16,632 nt of DNA, from assembly GCA_964579765.1 (NCBI GenBank), contig CAZOIK010000298.1:1-16632 (forward strand). Reading direction: 5' to 3'. The number at the start of each line of letters is the position of its first letter. The first letter of the stretch is position 1. Position numbers and translations under genes: made by a program. Source of the stretch: DATNBT01 sp964579765. GTDB taxonomy: Bacteria; Acidobacteriota; Vicinamibacteria; Vicinamibacterales; CAVVIG01. Positions 6,047 through 15,102 of the stretch are shown here, in pieces. The notes beneath the pieces are model-generated. The model had not been told where the DNA came from, ran no database searches, and saw only the letters and a list, made by a program, of their open reading frames with translations.

Positions 6047-6422
6047 GCGCCGTCCCGAGCAGCGTCGAAGGACGCGCCTTCCAAAGGCCGTCGAACTGGC
6101 GGTAAAAGCCGCCGAGGACAAGAAAGCCTCGGACATCACGGTCCTCGACCTGCGGAAGGCCTCGGCGTTCACCGACTACTTCGTGATCTGCTCGGGCGGA
6201 AACGCGCGGCAGATCCGCGCCATCACCGACGCCGTGATCGAGGCGCTCGCCGCCACCGGCTCGAAGCCGGCCCACGTCGAGGGGTCCGATCGCTCGGAAT
6301 GGGTCCTGCTCGACTACTTCGACGTCGTCGTCCACGTGTTCTCGCCGGAGACGCGCGCGTTCTACGGACTCGAGCGGCTCTGGGGGAACGCCGAGCACGT
6401 CAACCTGCAGCCCGCGACGTAG
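6033..6422 (+). CDS. rsfS: Ribosomal silencing factor RsfS (Iojap/YbeB)
   Basis: RsfS binds L14 and blocks joining of the ribosomal subunits when nutrients are short. The 129 residues contain the family core from about residue 18: AVKAAEDKKASDITVLDLRK, FTDYFVICSGGNARQ (46-60), WVLLDYFDVVVHVFSPE (90-106) and FYGLERLWG (110-118). Most homologues begin almost at the LAVKA helix. Here residues 5-16 (ERRPEQRRRTRL) form a basic extension encoded by a hairpin-forming repeat. No in-frame ATG, GTG or TTG exists between 6033 and the core, so the extension must be translated. AGGG just before the ATG supports this start. The gene overlaps nadD by 14 bases; the nadD-rsfS pairing is common. Confidence 0.96.
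   Translation: MAKTERRPEQRRRTRLPKAVELAVKAAEDKKASDITVLDLRKASAFTDYFVICSGGNARQIRAITDAVIEALAATGSKPAHVEGSDRSEWVLLDYFDVVVHVFSPETRAFYGLERLWGNAEHVNLQPAT
6047..6077 (+). repeat. Hairpin repeat captured in the rsfS N-terminal coding region
   Basis: CGTCC (6051-6055) pairs with GGACG (6070-6074), and GCG (6047-6049) with CGC (6075-6077), leaving one bulged C and a 14-base loop. On the minus strand it reads like the CCTTCGACnnnGCTCGGGACG type of dispersed palindrome that I associate with intergenic regions of Acidobacteriota and other GC-rich bacteria. It lies next to the nadD stop codon and inside the reading frame of rsfS. Confidence 0.45.
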
Positions 6423-6428
6423 CCGACG

Positions 6429-7361
<933 letters not shown>

Positions 7362-7970
7362 ACGCGGTCCTCGCGGCGACCCTCGCGCCCTCGTGCGCGG
7401 CATGCGGCGAGCTCCTCGAACATCCCACGCGCGGTCCCGTCTGCGACACGTGCTGGCGCGGCGTGACGGCGATGCCGCCGCTCATGTGGGTCACGGCCGC
7501 GGTCGATCGCGCGCAGGCGATCGGGCTGTACGACGGCGCGCTGCGATCGATCGTGCACGCGCTGAAGTACGAGGGTCGCCGGTCGCTCGCGGTCGGGCTC
7601 GCCGCACGCATCCGGCAGCGCTGCGAAGCGGCCCTCGACGGCGCCGACCTCGCCGTGCCGGTGCCGCTCCACGGCTCGCGGAAGCGGGCCCGCGGCTTCA
7701 ACCAGGCGCTGGATCTCGCGCGCGGCCTCGGGCTGCCCGTGGCGCGCGCGCTCAGGCGCCGGCGCGCGACCGCCAGCCAGATCGATCTGCCAGCCGCCGA
7801 ACGCCGTCGCAACGTCCGTCAGGCGTTCGCGCCCGCGCGCCGGCCGTGGGCGCGCCGCGCGGTCGCCGGCCGCGTCGTCGTCCTCGTGGACGACGTGAGC
7901 ACGACGGGCGCGACGCTCGACGAGTGCGCGCAGGTCCTGAAGGCGATGGGCGCGCGTGAGGTCCGGGCGG

Positions 7971-8564
7971 TTACGGCAGCGAAAGCCGTGATGTCACGGC
8001 CGTGAACACGTCCGCGGCGATGGCGTCTTTCGATCGCTCGCCGTCGAGCACCACCCAGTGCTGCTCGGCGGCCTGCCGTCGGTAGCTTTCACGCACGCGC
8101 CGCTGCATGGCGAGATCGCGTTCGTAGCGGTCGCGTCCGGCGGCCTTGCGCTGGACGGCTGTCTCCGGGTGGATGTCGAGCAACACCGTCAACGACGCGG
8201 GCGGCAGGAACTTCTGCATGTCCACGAGCCACGCGGTGTCGAGCCCGAACGCCTCGCCGTACGCGATGCTCGACGCCGTGTAGCGGTCGCTGACGAGGAT
8301 CAGGCCGCCGTCGAGCCAGCGCTGCAGATCCGGCTTCCGCTCGTAGCGGTTCGCGACGTACAGCAGCTGCATGACGTCGGCGCCGTACTCGCGCTCGCCG
8401 GCCAGCGCGCGCGCGATTTCCTCGCCGATCGACGTCGCATAGTCAGGGAACGAGACGAGCCGCGACTTGTGGCCGTCCTGCCGCAGGCGATCGCGCAGCA
8501 GCTCGGCCTGCGTCTGCTTGCCACTCTGATCGAGTCCTTCGAAAGCGATCAGCAGGCCCGGCAC
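7971..8564 (-). CDS. tmk: Thymidylate kinase
   Basis: Phosphorylates dTMP to dTDP in the cytoplasm. From the GTG at 8564 the protein has 197 residues. It begins MPGLLIAFEGLDQSGKQTQ, holding the P-loop; DRYTASSIAYGEAFGLD (93-109) supplies the DRY motif and dTMP site, and LDIHPETAVQRK...GRDRYE (129-148) the lid region. GKQTQ is unusual, since most relatives have Ser or Thr right after the P-loop lysine. The upstream open frame is a shadow of lysA. The GTG lies one base after the lysA TGA, so lysA and tmk are probably coupled. AGG about seven bases upstream serves as a weak binding site. The end overlaps comF on the other strand. Confidence 0.95.
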   Translation of the reverse strand: MPGLLIAFEGLDQSGKQTQAELLRDRLRQDGHKSRLVSFPDYATSIGEEIARALAGEREYGADVMQLLYVANRYERKPDLQRWLDGGLILVSDRYTASSIAYGEAFGLDTAWLVDMQKFLPPASLTVLLDIHPETAVQRKAAGRDRYERDLAMQRRVRESYRRQAAEQHWVVLDGERSKDAIAADVFTAVTSRLSLP

Positions 8565-8565
8565 G

Positions 8566-9807
8566 TCACGCCTCGAGCGCCAGCAGATCGTCGAGCGTCT
8601 GGCGGCGGCGGATGACCGTCCACGTGCCGTTGTCCACGAGCACTTCGGCGGGGAGCGGCCGGCGGTTGTAATTGGACGCCATGACGGAGCCATACGCGCC
8701 CGCGTCGCAGATCGCGACGAGATCGCCGACCGCGAGCGGCGTCAGCAGGCGATCGCGGCCGACGACGTCGCCGCTTTCGCAGACCGGCCCGACGACCTCG
8801 TACTGGCGGACGCCGCCGACACGCGCCCGCACGGGCTCAATCAGGTGGAACGCGTTGTACAGCGCGGGGCGCATCAACTCGGTCATGCCGGCGTTGATGA
8901 CGGCGAACTCCGACGTCGCCGTGCGCGGCTTCAGGTCGAGCACGCGCGCCACCAGCGCTCCGGCCGGCCCCGCAATCGACCGGCCCGGCTCGACGACAAT
9001 CGGCAGGCGCGTCGGCCGGATGGCGTCCACGAAGGCGCCCGCGTATTCGGCGAACGACGGCACGGCGCCGCCGTCGTAGGAGATGCCGAGGCCGCCGCCG
9101 GCATCGACGTATTCGAGCGCCGCGCCCGCGTCCTGCGCCATGCGTACGAACTCGGCGAGCCGCGCCGCCGCGGTCCGGATCGGATCCATGCTCGTGATCT
9201 GCGAGCCGACGTGCACGTGCAGGGCGACGAGGCGGATCGACGGGCGGCCGGCGAGCGTCGGCAGCAGCGCCTGCACGTCGTCAACGGGGATGCCGAACTT
9301 GTTGACGCGGAGCCCCGTCGAAATGTGGGGATGGCTTTTCGCGTCGATGTCGGGGTTGATCCGGATCGCCACGCGCGCGACCACGCCGGCGCGCGCCGCC
9401 ATCGCCTCCACGCGCGCGAGCTCGCCGGTCGATTCGACGTTGACGGCCTTGAGGCCGAGCCCGACCGCGCGCTCGAGCTCGTCGTCGGATTTCCCGACGC
9501 CGTCGAAGACGATCTGCGAGGGCGCGAAGCCGACCGCGCGGGCCACCTCGACCTCCCACATCGACACGGCGTCCACCGCGCTGCCGAGCGTCTTGAGGAT
9601 CCGGACGAGGGCGCGCGTGGAGTTCGCCTTGAACGCGTAGTGAATCGCGTGCGGATAGTCGCCGAAGGCGGCGTCGAGATCGCGATAGCGTCCGCGCAGC
9701 ACGGCGGCGCTGTACACGTAGAGCGGCGTGCCTTCGGCGTCGGCGATCGCCGAGAGCGGAACGCCGTCGCAGGTCAGCTCTTCGGATGTGCGTGAGAACC
9801 CGATCAC
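8566..9807 (-). CDS. lysA: Diaminopimelate decarboxylase
   Basis: A PLP enzyme making L-lysine from meso-diaminopimelate, the last step of lysine synthesis. The 413 residues match the family length. HYAFKAN holds the PLP lysine Lys60. Further motifs are HVHVGSQI, the glycine-rich DAGGGLGI, EPGRSI, CESGD with the catalytic cysteine, and AGAYGSVMASNYN at the PLP/substrate site. The start is GTG at 9807, followed by the usual F-x-x-x-x-x-x-L-x-C-x-GVPL opening; no clear Shine-Dalgarno is visible. The gene is divergent from the sigma-factor gene with only 38 bases between starts, so their promoters must overlap. tmk follows one base after its stop. Confidence 0.97.
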   Translation of the reverse strand: MIGFSRTSEELTCDGVPLSAIADAEGTPLYVYSAAVLRGRYRDLDAAFGDYPHAIHYAFKANSTRALVRILKTLGSAVDAVSMWEVEVARAVGFAPSQIVFDGVGKSDDELERAVGLGLKAVNVESTGELARVEAMAARAGVVARVAIRINPDIDAKSHPHISTGLRVNKFGIPVDDVQALLPTLAGRPSIRLVALHVHVGSQITSMDPIRTAAARLAEFVRMAQDAGAALEYVDAGGGLGISYDGGAVPSFAEYAGAFVDAIRPTRLPIVVEPGRSIAGPAGALVARVLDLKPRTATSEFAVINAGMTELMRPALYNAFHLIEPVRARVGGVRQYEVVGPVCESGDVVGRDRLLTPLAVGDLVAICDAGAYGSVMASNYNRRPLPAEVLVDNGTWTVIRRRQTLDDLLALEA

Positions 9808-9822
9808 GATGGAGTGTCGAGC

Positions 9823-9828
9823 TATACT
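9823..9828 (+). promoter_or_regulatory. TATACT -10 box for the sigma-factor operon
   Basis: TATACT matches the -10 consensus at 5 of 6 bases and lies 17 bases before the ATG at 9846, giving a leader of about 11 bases. It sits in the 38-base gap shared with divergent lysA. No good -35 is seen at standard spacing. The opposite strand of the same bases reads TATAGC/TAGTAT, which could serve lysA. Confidence 0.4.
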
Positions 9829-9845
9829 ACCCCACTCAGCCGCCC

Positions 9846-10481
9846 ATGTGTGCCGACCGCCACGCCGGCTCTCACGACGCGCAGGACAGCGTCGACGCGC
9901 TGATCGAGCGCTGCCTCAAGGGCGATCAGCAGGCGTGGGAGGCCATCGTCCGCCAGTACCGCCGCAAGGTGTTCAACATCGCCTACAAGTTCGTGGGCCG
10001 GCACGAGGAGGCGGAAGATCTGACGCAGGACATCTTCCTGAAGATCTTCCTATCGCTGAGCACGTTCGACTCGCGCGCGAATTTCCAGACGTGGCTGATC
10101 AGCGTCAGCCGCAACATGTGCATCGATCATTACCGCAGCGTGCGCAAGGAGCGCGAGACGATTGACCGCGGCGTGGACGCCTCGGAGCTCTCGCCGCCGT
10201 CGAAGGCCGAAGGGCAGATGGCGATGCTCGAACAGCGCGATCGCGTCGAGCTGCTGCGCGAGGCGCTCGACGGCCTGCCGAAGACGCTGCGCACGGCCGT
10301 CCTCATGCGCGACATCCAGGAGCTGTCGTATCACGAGATCGCCGAGAAGCTGCGCCTCCCCGAGGGGACGGTGAAGTCGCGCATCAACCGGGGACGCAAC
10401 GAGCTCGCCCGCCAGATCAAGAAGCTGCGCGGCGAGGACTTCAGCCCCAGTGGCACCACTGGCATCAGCGGAGTGCATTGA
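9846..10481 (+). CDS. ECF-type RNA polymerase sigma factor
   Basis: A 211-residue sigma-70 family factor with only regions 2 and 4. Region 2 spans about 35-100 (VFNIAYKFVGRHEEAEDLTQDIFLKIF, then TWLISVSRNMCIDHYRS) and contacts the -10. Region 4 spans about 137-193 (LPKTLRTAVLMRDIQELSYHEIAEKLRLPEGTVKSRINRGR) and recognises the -35. A 35-residue linker and a short Gly/Ser-rich tail (198-211) flank them. The ATG at 9846 is preferred over one at 9786, which would lie inside lysA and upstream of the TATACT box. No Shine-Dalgarno is seen. It is coupled to the STAS gene by overlapping stop and start codons (TGATG). No zinc-binding anti-sigma gene is adjacent, unlike most ECF loci. Confidence 0.93.
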   Translation: MCADRHAGSHDAQDSVDALIERCLKGDQQAWEAIVRQYRRKVFNIAYKFVGRHEEAEDLTQDIFLKIFLSLSTFDSRANFQTWLISVSRNMCIDHYRSVRKERETIDRGVDASELSPPSKAEGQMAMLEQRDRVELLREALDGLPKTLRTAVLMRDIQELSYHEIAEKLRLPEGTVKSRINRGRNELARQIKKLRGEDFSPSGTTGISGVH

Positions 10482-10822
10482 TGAACGTCACAACGGAACA
10501 CCACGGCACGATCTCGATCGTCCGCGTCGGCGAGTCGCGGCTGATGTACCCGATCCTGTCCGACTTCTCGTCAACGGTGAGCGCGCTCGTCTCCGCCGGC
10601 AATCACGACATCCTGATCGACCTGACGCCGGTCACCTACGTGGACAGCGCGACGATCGGCTGCCTCATGGATCTCTACCGGCAGGTCCACGGCGCGGGGG
10701 GGCGGCTGAAGCTGTCCGGCGTCCAGAAGCGCGTCGAGACGATGCTCACGATGACCGGCGCGCAGAACTTCATCGAAATCCATCCCGACGAGCCGAGCGC
10801 CGTCAGGAGCTTCGGGGTGTAA
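10481..10822 (+). CDS. STAS-domain protein, anti-sigma-factor-antagonist-like
   Basis: A 113-residue single STAS domain of the SpoIIAA/RsbV type. Such proteins bind an HATPase anti-sigma kinase when their serine is unphosphorylated and so release the sigma factor. The central motif LIDLTPVTYVDSATIGCLMDLYR (45-67) carries Asp55-Ser56, matching the Asp57-Ser58 phosphorylation site of SpoIIAA, although the following residues are ATIG rather than SGLG. A strand-helix ending VQKRVETMLTMTGAQNFIEIHPD completes the fold. The ATG at 10481 overlaps the sigma-factor TGA, and GGAG lies eight bases upstream. No kinase or anti-sigma gene is present in the window, so its partner is either elsewhere or the small protein downstream. 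Confidence 0.88.
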   Translation: MNVTTEHHGTISIVRVGESRLMYPILSDFSSTVSALVSAGNHDILIDLTPVTYVDSATIGCLMDLYRQVHGAGGRLKLSGVQKRVETMLTMTGAQNFIEIHPDEPSAVRSFGV

Positions 10823-10824
10823 TC

Positions 10825-11094
10825 ATGCACACCATCAGGACCACGAGCGGCACGCCCATCGACCTCGACGGCGACTTGCTGGCCGTCATGGAAGCGCTCT
10901 ACAAGGAAGTCACCGCCAAACGCGAGTTCGAGCGATCGTTCGAGGACATGGTGCGAGAAATCCAGCACCTGGTCGAGCAGATGGACGAGAACGAGCGGCG
11001 GACGTACCTCGCGGAAAGCCTGTTTCTCAATACGGTGAAGTACGAGAACGACAAGCTCGAGGTGTATATGAAGAAGCTGACGAAGAAATCCTGA
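10825..11094 (+). CDS. Conserved-looking 89-residue helical protein, function unknown
   Basis: I do not recognise this protein. It begins MHTIRTTSGTPIDLDGDLLAVMEALYKEV and is then almost entirely charged helix: KREFERSFEDMVREIQHLVEQMDENERRTYLAESLFLNTVKYENDKLEVYMKK. Heptad-like spacing of Leu, Val, Ile and Phe suggests a coiled coil or helical bundle. No signal peptide, transmembrane segment or cysteine is present, so it is cytoplasmic. The start lies two bases after the STAS stop, with GGGGTG five bases upstream. The operon position suggests it regulates the sigma factor or the STAS protein, perhaps as an unfamiliar anti-sigma or adaptor; that is inference. Its TGA abuts the stop codon of convergent lpxC with no base between. 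Confidence 0.8.
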   Translation: MHTIRTTSGTPIDLDGDLLAVMEALYKEVTAKREFERSFEDMVREIQHLVEQMDENERRTYLAESLFLNTVKYENDKLEVYMKKLTKKS

Positions 11095-12012
11095 CTAGAC
11101 CGACGCCGCGCCCTTCACGGGCGATCCCACGCCAATCGCGCCCGGCACCGCGGTGACGTCCACCGGCTCCTCGATGAGCCGCCACGCCTGCGTCTCCTCG
11201 AGAATTCTGGCCGCGAACTCCGTATGCAGCGCATGGCCCGCGCGATGTGCGACGAGATGGCCGACCACCGGGTAGCCCACCAGCGCGAGATCCCCCACCG
11301 CGTCGAGCATCTTGTGGCGGACGAACTCGTCCTCGAACCGCAGCGCGTTGTTGAGCACGCCCGTCTCGCCGAGCACTACCGCGTTGTCGAGCGACCCGCC
11401 GAGCGCGAGCCCGTTCTGGCGCAGCATCTCAACGTCTTTGAGGAACGTGAACGTCCGGGCCGGGGCGATGTGTTCGACGAATGTCTCTTCCGTAATCCGC
11501 AGCGTGCGCGACTGGTGCCGCAGCATCGGATGGTCGTAGCTGACGCTGTACGTGACCTTGAAATGATCGGACGGGTAGATGGCGATGCGCTTGTCGCCGC
11601 GCGACAGCGCGACGGGGCGGACGATCTTCAGGTACTTGCGGCTCTTCTGCTGCCGCTTCACGCCCGCTTCCTGAATGAGATAGACGAAAGGCGCCGCGCT
11701 GCCGTCCATGATCGGCACTTCCGGCGAGTTGAGCTCGACGATCACGTTGTCGATGCCCATGCTGACGAGCGCCGCGAGCAGGTGCTCGACGGTTTCGACC
11801 GACACCTGATCGCGCGCCAGTCCGGTCGCGAGCTGAATGACCGACAGGTGGCTGACCGTCGCCGGCACCTCGAAGTCGCCCATATCAGTACGGCGAAACC
11901 TAATACCGTGATCGGGCCCGGCAGGCTTGAGAGAGAGCGTCACCTTGCAGCCGGAGTGCAGACCGATGCCGACGCAGGAAATAGGACGGCGAATTGTACG
12001 CTGTGCTTCCAT
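11095..12012 (-). CDS. lpxC: UDP-3-O-acyl-N-acetylglucosamine deacetylase
   Basis: A zinc amidase that carries out the committed step of lipid A synthesis in the cytoplasm, which marks the organism as having an LPS-type outer membrane. From the ATG at 12012 there are 305 residues. VEHLLAAL holds Glu76 and zinc ligand His77; RHKMLDAVGDL supplies His233, Asp237 and Asp241; HRAGH gives His260. These correspond to E. coli Glu78, His79, His238, Asp242, Asp246 and His265. GIGLHSG near the start and PIMDGSAAPFV are also diagnostic. An in-frame TTG at 12078 is rejected, since AGAGG lies just before the ATG at 12012. The leader of about 105 bases contains an operator-like palindrome at the predicted transcription start. 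Confidence 0.97.
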   Translation of the reverse strand: MEAQRTIRRPISCVGIGLHSGCKVTLSLKPAGPDHGIRFRRTDMGDFEVPATVSHLSVIQLATGLARDQVSVETVEHLLAALVSMGIDNVIVELNSPEVPIMDGSAAPFVYLIQEAGVKRQQKSRKYLKIVRPVALSRGDKRIAIYPSDHFKVTYSVSYDHPMLRHQSRTLRITEETFVEHIAPARTFTFLKDVEMLRQNGLALGGSLDNAVVLGETGVLNNALRFEDEFVRHKMLDAVGDLALVGYPVVGHLVAHRAGHALHTEFAARILEETQAWRLIEEPVDVTAVPGAIGVGSPVKGAASV

Positions 12013-12095
12013 CAGCCTCTTGGACCAGTGGGGGCGAGCGCAGGAGACATGAGCAAGGAGAGTGCCCGCGTGAGGCAACCCGGGTCACGGTGAAT

Positions 12096-12120
12096 TAAGC
12101 CATTACTCTGTAATGACTTA
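12096..12120. promoter_or_regulatory. Operator-like palindrome at the lpxC transcription start
   Basis: TAAG-c-CATTAC-tct-GTAATG-a-CTTA: 10 of 11 arm positions pair around a 3-base centre. The predicted lpxC start (about 12117) falls inside it, a classical repressor position. GTAATC at 12121-12126 repeats part of the half-site in direct orientation. I cannot name the regulator. The stretch is clearly richer in A and T than the surrounding genes. Confidence 0.45.
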
Positions 12121-12123
12121 GTA

Positions 12124-12152
12124 ATCATAGAGGCGTCGTGGTCTACTGCCGA
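12124..12152 (-). promoter_or_regulatory. Sigma-70-type promoter of lpxC
   Basis: On the minus strand TCGGCA (12152-12147; 4 of 6 to TTGACA) and TATGAT (12129-12124; 5 of 6 to TATAAT) are separated by exactly 17 bases. It is the only pair in this gap with both elements at ideal spacing. The predicted start is near 12117. Confidence 0.5.
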
Positions 12153-12161
12153 GCTTCTCGG
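12149..12161. repeat. Small hairpin overlapping the lpxC -35
   Basis: CCGAG (12149-12153) and CTCGG (12157-12161) pair around CTT. In the minus-strand transcript it lies about 70 bases after the uvrA stop. It is not followed by a T run, so any role in ending uvrA transcription would need Rho; it also overlaps the predicted lpxC -35. Confidence 0.25.
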
Positions 12162-12173
12162 TCTTGTGGCCGC

Positions 12174-12216
12174 ATCACCACAATTGTAAGCGTCAGCAGT
12201 GTGGTGATATTACCAC
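12174..12216. promoter_or_regulatory. Three GTGGTGAT half-sites forming overlapping inverted repeats
   Basis: ATCACCACA (12174-12182) and TGTGGTGAT (12200-12208) are perfect 9-base inverted repeats with a 17-base loop. The right arm is also half of a second palindrome, GTGGTGATATTACCAC (12201-12216), with a single mismatched pair. The middle segment can therefore pair with either neighbour. It lies 12 bases beyond the uvrA stop and upstream of the lpxC promoter. It could be the uvrA 3' hairpin, a multi-half-site operator for lpxC, or an RNA switch. Confidence 0.45.
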
Positions 12217-12227
12217 GAGCTCAGCCG

Positions 12228-15035
<2,808 letters not shown>

Positions 15036-15070
15036 GTCTGTGAGCTTTCCGGCGAAGCGCTGAAACAATC

Positions 15071-15076
15071 ATCATA
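15071..15076 (-). promoter_or_regulatory. TATGAT -10 box for uvrA
   Basis: The minus strand reads TATGAT, with predicted start near 15064 and a leader of about 29 bases to the ATG at 15035. GGAAAG sits about nine bases before the ATG. The -35 region is poor. It is in the 67-base gap shared with the divergent permease gene. Confidence 0.4.
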
Positions 15077-15102
15077 CACCCGTGGTATCGTTCGCGTGAC
15101 CC

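Noticed and set aside
10451..10466. TGGCACCACTGGCAT as a second sigma-54 promoter
   Set aside because: The GC element is not ten bases after GG and the site lies inside the sigma-factor coding region.
10450..10824. Upstream extension of the small helical protein frame through the STAS gene
   Set aside because: Arg/Pro-rich shadow of the STAS gene; the ATG at 10825 has a binding site and the helical sequence begins there.
12012..12227. Mobile-element remnant or toxin-antitoxin gene in the AT-richer lpxC-uvrA gap
   Set aside because: No reading frame with recognisable content, no target-site duplication and no transposase fragment; palindromes there fit regulation or RNA structure better.
15036..15102. 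LexA/SOS box upstream of uvrA
   Set aside because: I looked for CTG-N10-CAG and GAAC-N4-GTTC type sites in the gap and found none.
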